IMG/VR virus record: IMGVR_UViG_3300009443_000003
Location: 1-64,000 of that record
Direction: 5' to 3' (one strand)
Length of the DNA: 64,000 nt
From: a virus
Below, piece by piece: positions 11,401 through 19,198 of the stretch. The notes beneath the pieces were generated by a model, which saw only the letters and a list, made by a program, of their open reading frames with translations, made no database searches and was not told where the DNA came from. Made by a program: the position numbers and the translations under genes. How positions within the stretch are numbered: the stretch's first letter is position 1; each line of letters opens with the position of its first letter.

Positions 11401-12192
11401 GACTGTACTGCAATTACAAGTATTAATACCACTACATACAACAATGGTATCTTTATGCATAAGGACCATCCAGATATTGAAACTTTCTTTGGGTCAACAT
11501 ATCCACAGGCCAATTCAGATCCATCAGATTTAAAGGATAGCGAACAGGTGCAAGCGCTACAAGCTATTGTAGACAGTGGTATCTACACAATGCCGATTAC
11601 AGCTAATATACCGAACGGTGCTCTAACCAGTACGCATTTAGGTTTAACAGGTTATGCTCTAAAACAATTAGGCTTTAGAGATACTAACAACATGATTACG
11701 GCTGACAGAAGAACGTTTAAAATGTCTTTCGATGCCAATGATCAGTATCTACTAGGAGGTCGCTCTTGTGGTGCTTTCTTATACATGTCGCCAATTAACT
11801 TATTCTCACTTTCAATTGATGGTGATAATGATCTTTCTAGAAAACACTTAAATCAGGGTGATGCTAATGCTATTGCAGTTGATATTGTATTCCAGTACAG
11901 AATGACTGATTACGCCGGTAACGATACTACGACCGATATTGGTAACATTGCAGGTTTAAGAGGTTCTAGTGTTTCTAACGTTACGTATTCTAAGAAAATT
12001 GGATTAGATATATTCGACGAAGGTGACGATCAATTCTCATTTGACTTAGAAGTATTTGCTAAATACTCAGCAAAAGGTAGCAATATTAACTCGATTAAGG
12101 CTGCTCAGCTAGTTGCAAATACGGCTGTTGGTAATGATGTTTCGGCTGCATCTCCAATCTCACCACTAGGCTTTACTCTTTACTCTAGTTAA
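8437..12192 (+). CDS. Very large baseplate/tail protein with coiled coils and an FN3-like domain
   Basis: A 1251-residue protein. Its N-terminus is helical. Residues about 425-510 form a long charged coiled coil (AVEEAIKKLDDTIVKKRSE). Residues about 515-655 resemble a fibronectin-III/Ig domain (RGFWSIP, later EFRIKSVSEAGFPANP and WSAPITI), and residues about 720-745 form a second coiled coil (LAELQQKIEALQQQIENAKG). The C-terminal 450 residues are beta-rich with Asn/Thr/Ser and look like a globular fibre domain. Its location among baseplate genes supports a virion role, probably baseplate periphery or fibre attachment. No family is named. A perfect 7-bp hairpin overlaps its stop codon. Confidence 0.65.
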   Translation: MNTNNSISSTVKKLLEINTNSLKTFERINEAITTQEKNVPLEILNGEGGTTTVYVPSFGYMKRELERLDTNLKALSGLGKGNTKVRLSDGTYQNVITSRLKSPANDIRTFTKPDQFKVKSNYFFEDFLNPLLSVSFNVTNQIPSDTERVLVKRILFDNTSQAAVDFFNENFLNQEEIDHAQAIRDIANNNISYQVDEELRDMPYQSVLYFGSFDVLAINDSKRTVTIDGQTKRKAVKRYRLDKLTYTDSNKDVKDTEVLKEGDELIVNTGKMTTKYKATRVDSSTREVELELVEGFEAIRIGANALKIYKNTNIQLNVEINVGFNERVLVFVKAIDPDSKILAENWSPGVGFYTNDLSRVDEDGNVITLANYYKEEVADFGQFIRALKEDSIPPSTEGITPDAPTIDAANFSVVQINRHLTDNDAANKIKQLSRDKVAVEEAIKKLDDTIVKKRSEIATKKYTSQIESDKDRNQLASLVEQRTSETRLYGSIVNQVQSLSSDTNVTNVTPKFRIRGFWSIPADKKVASTTDQRVVQFVIQYRYLSTSGKAPEVSQLTFTEDAREKTAVFSNWNEVKTPVRERAKDPVSGKFVWQDSLIEDGQKVNFNQLDIPIQQGEIVEFRIKSVSEAGFPANPIMSDWSAPITIAFPDAELDTTDLQDIVDLNKTELTSVRLAEELDSKGVYTHVGDSFTANESYYAHVATNLASGFLSPEQKPISVYDKLAELQQKIEALQQQIENAKGELLVKLIAEDGTVTIINKNTNNKIFAGYYVDEVAEISIKKGHIVTKTFKLLLENTKATQLELISRIAGERTKPAYRSSASGSVAGIHSFGNVSNDQGTNDVDDKIVSDIYYTSKGKYDLAPILYQNLTGTELTRYDLLQPAPYQSAQRRGQFIYSRYMDIANVEPLYAVNAVTNQQISSTNFRYYEHTLSYGTFEGSDANFLTPDGDADSTNYIWAGSFGRYWSSSQQTPPLIQFQEWGGYDPEAVDCTAITSINTTTYNNGIFMHKDHPDIETFFGSTYPQANSDPSDLKDSEQVQALQAIVDSGIYTMPITANIPNGALTSTHLGLTGYALKQLGFRDTNNMITADRRTFKMSFDANDQYLLGGRSCGAFLYMSPINLFSLSIDGDNDLSRKHLNQGDANAIAVDIVFQYRMTDYAGNDTTTDIGNIAGLRGSSVSNVTYSKKIGLDIFDEGDDQFSFDLEVFAKYSAKGSNINSIKAAQLVANTAVGNDVSAASPISPLGFTLYSS

Positions 12193-12211
12193 ACTTGTTT
12201 ATCTCAAGTTT
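12191..12211 (+). terminator. Perfect 7-bp hairpin at gene end, weak terminator candidate
   Basis: AAACTTG (12191-12197) and CAAGTTT (12205-12211) are perfectly complementary around a 7-base loop, and the left arm overlaps the stop codon of the 1251-residue gene. Only three T residues end the right arm, so this is at best a partial terminator or an mRNA-stabilising hairpin. It lies just ahead of a putative promoter at 12220. Confidence 0.4.
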
Positions 12212-12219
12212 CAGTCTAT

Positions 12220-12228
12220 GATATATAG
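12220..12228 (+). promoter_or_regulatory. Putative phage late promoter, GATATATA motif
   Basis: GATATATAG lies 34 bases ahead of the start of the 2311-residue gene, in a 69-base gap after a hairpin. The same GATATATA core recurs ahead of other transcription units in this window and resembles the T4 late promoter box TATAAATA. A second run, TATATAAAAAA at 12240-12250, lies closer to the start. Confidence 0.4.
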
Positions 12229-12261
12229 ATTGCAGAAGCTATATAAAAAAGAAGGCAATAG

Positions 12262-15200
12262 ATGGCATTACAATCAATTAACTTATATTCTAAAACTGGA
12301 ATAACTAATCCATGTACTGGTGGTGGTCAGGGTACATTAGGCGTTTTCTATTGGGATGACGATGATGGCTCCAGCGGTAGTCTAACACCGAACTCTTTAG
12401 ACACTATTGTAAGTAATAGTAAGGAGATCTATAATGATAGCTTATTTCAAAGTTTAGCACAGGATGGTTGGTATGCTGAGTCTCTCTTTCCTGGTCAAAA
12501 TCAAGTTGATGTGTATCAGTTTCAGAGTGGTAGCTGGGGGAGTTATACGCAATGTCAACCTTCTGCTACAGCTTCAATTACAGTTTATTATAAAGACCCT
12601 AATCAATTAGACCCTAGTGTAGGTCCTGATGACACTAATCCTTGTGACCCTAATGTCAGCGCATCCCAGGAAACAATCTACTATGACTCTACTGCCCAAG
12701 GTGGAGTAGGCTTTGGTTTAACTCTAGCACAGGCTATTCAGTACAACGTAGGCGTTTTTTATGATTTTAGTCTGAGTCAACAACTAGATGACGGTTGGTA
12801 CGCTGACGATGATTTTCCAGATTCTGTAAATGATGTAAACGTTTATCTTTTTTTAGGAGGCGCTCATTATTCAAATCTAAATACTAACGGTTATATTATA
12901 TGCCAATCAACGGGAGGGACCTCTACAACTAGTGGAACTAGTGGAACTAGTGGAACTAGTGGAAGTTCTGGGACTGCAGGTGCTTTTTCATTAAGAGTAA
13001 CCGCAGCAGAAGCAGCGCCTTTTTTATGCCAAGATGTCACAGATGATGATCCCGATTCAACAATTCCTTTCTATACTATACACTATTGGACATCTAGTGG
13101 TCCTTTAACACTAGCTCAAGTAGCTGATGCAAATATACCTATTTTCTCAGATGAGAATAGTGCTGTTGACTACGGCCTTCGTGTTCAGAGTGGAGTTACA
13201 CCAACGTACAGTGGTATTATTAAGTTTAGTGGTTACTTTAGAGAATTTAAGCAGAGAGGTATATTCTATTGGGAATTTAATGACTCTAATCCGGCGAATT
13301 CTAAGTGGAGGAGCGAGTTACAAGATGATTGTCCGCCTATTCCAGAACCACAAGCATGGCCTATAACACTTTACCATGATAACACTTTGTCTAATCCAGA
13401 TAGTATTTCAGAATACTGCTGTAGCAATAATTCAACTTCAGCAGTGTGGTATTACTGGAGTGTAAATCCTTATCCAAATCTATTAACTTTAGCTAATGCT
13501 GGTATTTTACTCTACAATACTGCAAATGCAGCTGAAATTTCTTTATTTCCTGAACTTATCCCATTTGGTATATGGGGAGATGACACTGGCAGTGGCACTG
13601 GTAAACTGCTTAAATTTAGACCTAATGATGATCTTCAACCAACATGGTTCGGCCTAGACGATAGTGATACGGAGACAGAGAGCCCTAACATCACACAATA
13701 TTTTAACTGTGGTTATTTTACTCAGCCTGCTGGTAGCCCGAATACCAACATACAGAGTACAAGTCCTTTTGCGAACAAAGTATTTTATGCTTTTCATTCA
13801 TGTGATCCAACAGCGGGCGAACATATTTTACATGTAGTCGACGGGCAGCATTTTGCTAACGTTGACAACTTTATGAGTGACTTTATAGAAACTCTAGTAA
13901 GAACTAACCCTAAGTTGACAACTATTGAAACTGGCGTTATTGGCTGTCAAACTTACAAGCATAAAGTTATTGCAGAGAGCATCGAAGAAGCAGTGCAGCT
14001 TTTAAAAGCGGAAAAATTGAACGGTGTCAAATATTATGATGCTGTACAAGAGTCTGAGTTAAGTGATTTAGGTATTGGTGACTTTGTAACTCTTAGTATT
14101 TACGCAGACTGCTGTGATTGTATACAAAGATTAAACGATAGTAGGTATCAGTTTGGTGAAACTGGTGTTGTTCAACCAGCTGGCCTAGGGCCTAACTTTG
14201 CAGTAGAGAGAAATGCAAAGCTGGATAACGTTGCTAAACCTCTTTTAAGAACTAATCCTAAACTAACAACTAATGTTAAACTTGTTGTTAACTCAAGAGA
14301 TGAACTATATCTTGATTCGATCAGTGCAACTGATGATTTAGCATCTGCTAATTACAAGAAGTTCCCGGTTAATCCAAGAGGATCGTATGCGTATGATCTG
14401 ACTAGATTCTACACTAAGAATAAAACACCGCTTGAAATAGTTTACACAACTAAGAGGCGAGATTCTGACTTCTCTGTTTTCTCTGAGTATGAGAAACAGA
14501 TCGAAGAAGATTACCATTACGGTACGGCAATGAACTACTCTAAGTTATATGACGAGGAGTTTAGAATGTTTGCTCCGATCTATGTTGATCTAAATATGCC
14601 TAAGAAGTTTGTAATCTACAGGATAAACGACCCTAAGGATAGTACTTCTTTTACAGATAGTGCTCTTGGCAACGAAGCTAGAATTAAAAAGTTAATTGAG
14701 AAATCTGAGATTGTTAAGGTTTTTGATCTGACTAAAAATAGTAATATCGGTAAGTATTTAAGAAATTACGTACAGGATCAAGCCTTTCCAAAGGCTCCGA
14801 TTACATTCTCATTCGAAGAGAATGAAAAGACTACATATAATGGTATTGATTTAATTAAAGGTGGTTTTACTAAGAAGGCTGAGTATATGCATAACGATTT
14901 TATACTTAAAGATAAGCCTTTAGTAGCCGCTAATGATTTTGTTACAGATGGCTTTAGAAGAAACCATATTGCGGCTGCAAACATCATCAACATGGAATTC
15001 TTGTTCGATGACCCACATGCAAGTACTTATTCAGTTAACAGATATATTGGTCTTTACGTAGATGATATTGAGACTGGTTCTGGTCGAGTTTCTTCGATTA
15101 GAAATGGTAGTATTATCTTTAAGAACGTGAACTCTAACATGAGCTCTACGTTTGACTATGCGGCAATACCTTCTTATAAGATGTTAACTGAAATGCCAAT

Positions 15201-18200
15201 TTTAGCATATGCTAGAACTGGCGAAAATTACTATAAGCTAGATAATACAAAGAGCTATGACCATAGTAGACTGGAGCTTAGAGTTCAGGACTCTAGAAAT
15301 GAGATCCCAACACAGCTGGGTATACAGTACAAAGGTCAAACAATTGACATAAAGGCTAATCCTAACAGGGGGTTTGACTTTATCAAAGTTAAAGTTGTCG
15401 ATATTCCAAACCACAACGATAAAATTGCACTGGCTACAGTAAAGAATGAGTCTTATAGATTTACTTTTGTTAAATTTGTAGCTAATGTTAACGTTCAGAT
15501 TGATGATTCAGTTGGTAATACAATAACTTTTAACACTGGTGCTGATATTACTACAGCTCTTTCTAACGTACAAACCGCATATACAGCTCCATTTGCTGAT
15601 GTTTACAACCTTGAAATTTTAGACAATGGCTTTATCTTAACCGAGAAGTTAGCCAATCTACTTAATCTAGCACCAGAAGTTACCACATCGAATGGTAACG
15701 TCTTTAATAGAAAGGAGATCTATACAAACGTTGAGATACCAAACAGATCTTATTATGCCGCAGATCCAAATACTGCAAGCCCGAATTACTTAACCAAAGG
15801 AACTTTCAGCGGACAATACTTTTCTGCTGCTGGTAATACTAGAGATGTCGCTATTGCTTTAACTAAGTTAATTAGAGAAAGAGGAGACTTTGATGCATTT
15901 AACATTGGTGATGAGATTTATATAAGTGTTAAGATACCGGGTTATAAAATTATGCAGCAAGCATTCTTAGTTAACAGGAATAATACACTACCGTTCTTGG
16001 AGTTTGATGCTATTAACGTAGACTCTGATAACGAATTAGAGCTAGGAGATTTAGCTATCGGTACTTCTGGCAACTGGGATGCGTATTTCTTTAAAGGTGG
16101 TAATTTAGAGAATAAGAGTATTTTAGTGACTAAAGAAACTGCTCCAATTATAAGTGTAGGTGAGTATTTACCAACTGCATATAAGGGGCGTTATAATAGA
16201 GTCGTAGATATTGTTCAAGATATTACAGACCCTGCCGGTGATTACTTAAAGGTTATATTATCTTTGGAGAACTCAGTTAAGGATGGTGAGGTTAGAGTTT
16301 TTGTAGATAGAGACTTAACGATGGGTCTATTCTCAGCATACTCAATTTACGATATGGACTTTGACTTCCACGATACAGCTAATTCTAATCTTAAAGAATT
16401 GAATCACGAGACAATAGACCAGATAGTTTATGAACCTTATAGTGGGGTTAGTCAAAATACTAGTCCAGGAGCAGGTGACCTAATAAAAACCGATGTTCTA
16501 GATGCAGCTTACGAAATTTCACCAGATTTATATTTTGCTAATCTACAGCCTATTCTTGGCAACGAAGATATTGATGATGTTGACTTAGAATCAATCGGAA
16601 GTGAGTACGATAGGCTTTCTGAAAATGAAATCAAAGAGTTTGCAATAGGGTCAAGAGTTGTGCCTAATATTAACAAGTGGGTTCTAAGAAATGGAAATAC
16701 TGTAAGAGAAGAGCCTTATCACTTAAACGCTAATAGTGCTTTTGGTAGAACAAACTTTGCACCGGACCTTGAAGTTACAGAACGTGATATAAAAGCATTT
16801 ACTCATGAATGGTTCTATATTGAAAACTTACCAGATTATTTAAGGTTCTGGCAGATTAACAATACTTTTAGTTACATTAACTTTATTAAAGGGTTTGATC
16901 TAACTAAAGACCTATTTAAGAGAGTTGACTACGACTACTTCGATATGTTCATGGTCGGCGAAGGTCACGAAATTGATCTTTATAATGATGATCCACTTGA
17001 ACGAGATTCAAGTCTTTTCAATATTAACAGTTATGTAAAATCTAATCTACGTAAGAAATACACTATCATTGACAATGGTTCTTCTGAAACTTTTGCAAAT
17101 ACTATATTTAAGGGCTTAAATGTGACTCTTAAATCTAGAAAAGAGTTTGTTAATAGCGTAGCTTCAGAATTTGTAAAGAATACCGAGTTCAACGGTTATA
17201 AGTTTAGTATAATGGTTAAGGTTAACAATCAAGCTTCTAACAATTCAATTGATTTTGAGGTTATTCAGAATAAGAAGTTTAAATTTGTAATCTTCTATAT
17301 TACGTTGAATACGGGTGATGTTTGGGCATCAGATCTAAACAGAAAGCTATTCTATGAACTTAAACACCAACTTAACTATAACACAGTTACTAATAAATAC
17401 GTTTATGCTGATATAAACATTTCCGGCGCATTAGACTTAAAGGCTATTAATTTTAACGGTTTAAGTCCTTATCGAGTTTATGGTATTGACCATGCGGATG
17501 GATCAGTTTCTAATTTTGATTCTCAAATATCTAAGAATACTTCAGGTACTTATAATAATATTGTAATTGACTTAGGTGCTATTGGTGAATATCAAGTACA
17601 AGTCTTCTCAGTAGAATCTGATAGTGAACTTTTCATACAAGGTAGACCAACTAAAGTCGGAGGGTCTGTTAGCGACCCAGATTATTATTTAGATACAGTT
17701 GCTTTAAATATTGCTGATCTTAAGAACGCAACATATACTTATATTGGCGGTGGTTTTAACGCACAGCAATTGATACTTAATGAATTAACTGCCGGTAATG
17801 TCTCTAAAGTACTTAACAACAACGATGACAGAGTTACTTATACAACTATCGAGAGTGATGGAACTGTAAATAATAATAGGTTTACTATTAACTTTAATGA
17901 TGGTAAAGAGTTTGTTAAGAAGGTAGATCTAACCACAGTTGAAGACGTTGATAAACCGAAGAGCTATAAATTATTAAGCACTGGTGTTACAGCAAAGTTG
18001 ACTATAAGCGATCCGGTCGCTGCTAAAGAGAAGTATTATGATGATTATAATAAGTCTAAGAAAACAATAGGCTATAACATCGTAGCTACTAATCCATACT
18101 ATGCATTCATGGTAAGACACTCAGGTGATTATACTATAGATCTAGAACCTGTAGTTACCTTTACGGACATTTATACACACTTTAAAACAAATAGAAAGCA

Positions 18201-19197
18201 CTCTACTCTAGATTTACGTGAACAACTATTTGAGACGCCTCTATATAAACACAGTCTGACTAGTTCAGCTGAGATTAACGTTGCTAGATCTTACTATAAT
18301 AAATTCAATAGATGTGGTGTTGCTTTTAACGTTGGTTTTATTAAAGACTCAAACGTGATGAAGGTGGTTCAAGGTGAAGCTATTGTGCCTCAGGCGTCAA
18401 CACATGATTTAGGTTGGGGTAAAATTAAGAACCATTACTATCATAAGGTTAATGAGATTAATCCGAACGGTGTGTTGAAACTGACTAAAGGTGGAGACTT
18501 TTTACCTGTTTACCCGGTGATTGATGAGATAGCAATTGACTACAAAGATGTTAATGTCTTTAAGTCTTCTTGGGAAGATGGATATTACACAAGGTCTCTG
18601 GCAGGTGGTAATAAGGTTAACGTTGCGGGTACTTTTGATACTGCAGAAGAAAGATCTTATCTGGGTTCTACGGTCATGAAACTACAAGATGCTTATTTCT
18701 TAACAGAGTTTACAGTTCAGTTTGCAGGCTCGGAAGAAGAGCTAGACGATATTTTAAGAACTAATAATAATGAGAATGATGTTGTAATCTACGAAGACGA
18801 TCAGACACTAATTGCTGACTTCTACATGAATGACGTGGTCTATCAAAAATTAAGTGATCTCGGTGCTTTAAATACGCTTTCTCAGTTTATTGACCCGGTA
18901 AAGTCAATTGGTGATAAGACTACGCTGAGTGATGATATGCAGGACTACGTAAACAAGAACTTGATTCAAGCGTTTACAATTGACCAGATTGACCTTTGGG
19001 TAAGTAGATTTAAAGGTGCTCAGTCTAATATATTAAGCACTTCAAGTCTTGAGGGTCTAGATGACGGCGGCTTTACTAGAGATCAGAGCTTTACTTATAG
19101 CTTACATGGTGATACACCGCTAAACTTCAGGTTGATATATAACAAAAGACTAGGCTATTCTTACAATATTAGACCTATGATAAAAATACAGTCCTAA
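12262..19197 (+). CDS. Giant tail/fibre protein with Cys-rich repeated N-terminal domains
   Basis: At 2311 residues this is the largest gene. The first 500 residues hold four or five copies of a degenerate module of about 100 residues. Each copy has an I-[TN]-[VL]-Y start, a Cys, an LTLAxA-like helix, an aromatic-Asp strand (VFYWDD, VFYDFS, GIFYWEF) and a C-terminal Cys or Trp. A Gly-Thr-Ser linker sits at residues 223-240. Two copies of an RTNPKLTT motif occur at about residues 545 and 660. After residue 660 the protein is Lys/Asp/Asn-rich and Cys-free, with many beta stretches, and resembles large structural proteins of uncultured T4-like phages. It is probably a tail-fibre or baseplate adhesin; the receptor role of the N-terminal repeats is inferred. 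Confidence 0.65.
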   Translation: MALQSINLYSKTGITNPCTGGGQGTLGVFYWDDDDGSSGSLTPNSLDTIVSNSKEIYNDSLFQSLAQDGWYAESLFPGQNQVDVYQFQSGSWGSYTQCQPSATASITVYYKDPNQLDPSVGPDDTNPCDPNVSASQETIYYDSTAQGGVGFGLTLAQAIQYNVGVFYDFSLSQQLDDGWYADDDFPDSVNDVNVYLFLGGAHYSNLNTNGYIICQSTGGTSTTSGTSGTSGTSGSSGTAGAFSLRVTAAEAAPFLCQDVTDDDPDSTIPFYTIHYWTSSGPLTLAQVADANIPIFSDENSAVDYGLRVQSGVTPTYSGIIKFSGYFREFKQRGIFYWEFNDSNPANSKWRSELQDDCPPIPEPQAWPITLYHDNTLSNPDSISEYCCSNNSTSAVWYYWSVNPYPNLLTLANAGILLYNTANAAEISLFPELIPFGIWGDDTGSGTGKLLKFRPNDDLQPTWFGLDDSDTETESPNITQYFNCGYFTQPAGSPNTNIQSTSPFANKVFYAFHSCDPTAGEHILHVVDGQHFANVDNFMSDFIETLVRTNPKLTTIETGVIGCQTYKHKVIAESIEEAVQLLKAEKLNGVKYYDAVQESELSDLGIGDFVTLSIYADCCDCIQRLNDSRYQFGETGVVQPAGLGPNFAVERNAKLDNVAKPLLRTNPKLTTNVKLVVNSRDELYLDSISATDDLASANYKKFPVNPRGSYAYDLTRFYTKNKTPLEIVYTTKRRDSDFSVFSEYEKQIEEDYHYGTAMNYSKLYDEEFRMFAPIYVDLNMPKKFVIYRINDPKDSTSFTDSALGNEARIKKLIEKSEIVKVFDLTKNSNIGKYLRNYVQDQAFPKAPITFSFEENEKTTYNGIDLIKGGFTKKAEYMHNDFILKDKPLVAANDFVTDGFRRNHIAAANIINMEFLFDDPHASTYSVNRYIGLYVDDIETGSGRVSSIRNGSIIFKNVNSNMSSTFDYAAIPSYKMLTEMPILAYARTGENYYKLDNTKSYDHSRLELRVQDSRNEIPTQLGIQYKGQTIDIKANPNRGFDFIKVKVVDIPNHNDKIALATVKNESYRFTFVKFVANVNVQIDDSVGNTITFNTGADITTALSNVQTAYTAPFADVYNLEILDNGFILTEKLANLLNLAPEVTTSNGNVFNRKEIYTNVEIPNRSYYAADPNTASPNYLTKGTFSGQYFSAAGNTRDVAIALTKLIRERGDFDAFNIGDEIYISVKIPGYKIMQQAFLVNRNNTLPFLEFDAINVDSDNELELGDLAIGTSGNWDAYFFKGGNLENKSILVTKETAPIISVGEYLPTAYKGRYNRVVDIVQDITDPAGDYLKVILSLENSVKDGEVRVFVDRDLTMGLFSAYSIYDMDFDFHDTANSNLKELNHETIDQIVYEPYSGVSQNTSPGAGDLIKTDVLDAAYEISPDLYFANLQPILGNEDIDDVDLESIGSEYDRLSENEIKEFAIGSRVVPNINKWVLRNGNTVREEPYHLNANSAFGRTNFAPDLEVTERDIKAFTHEWFYIENLPDYLRFWQINNTFSYINFIKGFDLTKDLFKRVDYDYFDMFMVGEGHEIDLYNDDPLERDSSLFNINSYVKSNLRKKYTIIDNGSSETFANTIFKGLNVTLKSRKEFVNSVASEFVKNTEFNGYKFSIMVKVNNQASNNSIDFEVIQNKKFKFVIFYITLNTGDVWASDLNRKLFYELKHQLNYNTVTNKYVYADINISGALDLKAINFNGLSPYRVYGIDHADGSVSNFDSQISKNTSGTYNNIVIDLGAIGEYQVQVFSVESDSELFIQGRPTKVGGSVSDPDYYLDTVALNIADLKNATYTYIGGGFNAQQLILNELTAGNVSKVLNNNDDRVTYTTIESDGTVNNNRFTINFNDGKEFVKKVDLTTVEDVDKPKSYKLLSTGVTAKLTISDPVAAKEKYYDDYNKSKKTIGYNIVATNPYYAFMVRHSGDYTIDLEPVVTFTDIYTHFKTNRKHSTLDLREQLFETPLYKHSLTSSAEINVARSYYNKFNRCGVAFNVGFIKDSNVMKVVQGEAIVPQASTHDLGWGKIKNHYYHKVNEINPNGVLKLTKGGDFLPVYPVIDEIAIDYKDVNVFKSSWEDGYYTRSLAGGNKVNVAGTFDTAEERSYLGSTVMKLQDAYFLTEFTVQFAGSEEELDDILRTNNNENDVVIYEDDQTLIADFYMNDVVYQKLSDLGALNTLSQFIDPVKSIGDKTTLSDDMQDYVNKNLIQAFTIDQIDLWVSRFKGAQSNILSTSSLEGLDDGGFTRDQSFTYSLHGDTPLNFRLIYNKRLGYSYNIRPMIKIQS
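12928..12963 (+). repeat. Four tandem copies of a 9-bp repeat (ACTAGTGGA)
   Basis: ACTAGTGGA is repeated four times in a row and encodes Thr-Ser-Gly units of the flexible linker at residues 223-234 of the giant fibre protein. The repeat is exact and in frame, so copy number could change by slippage without breaking the gene. Confidence 0.9.
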
Positions 19198-19198
19198 A

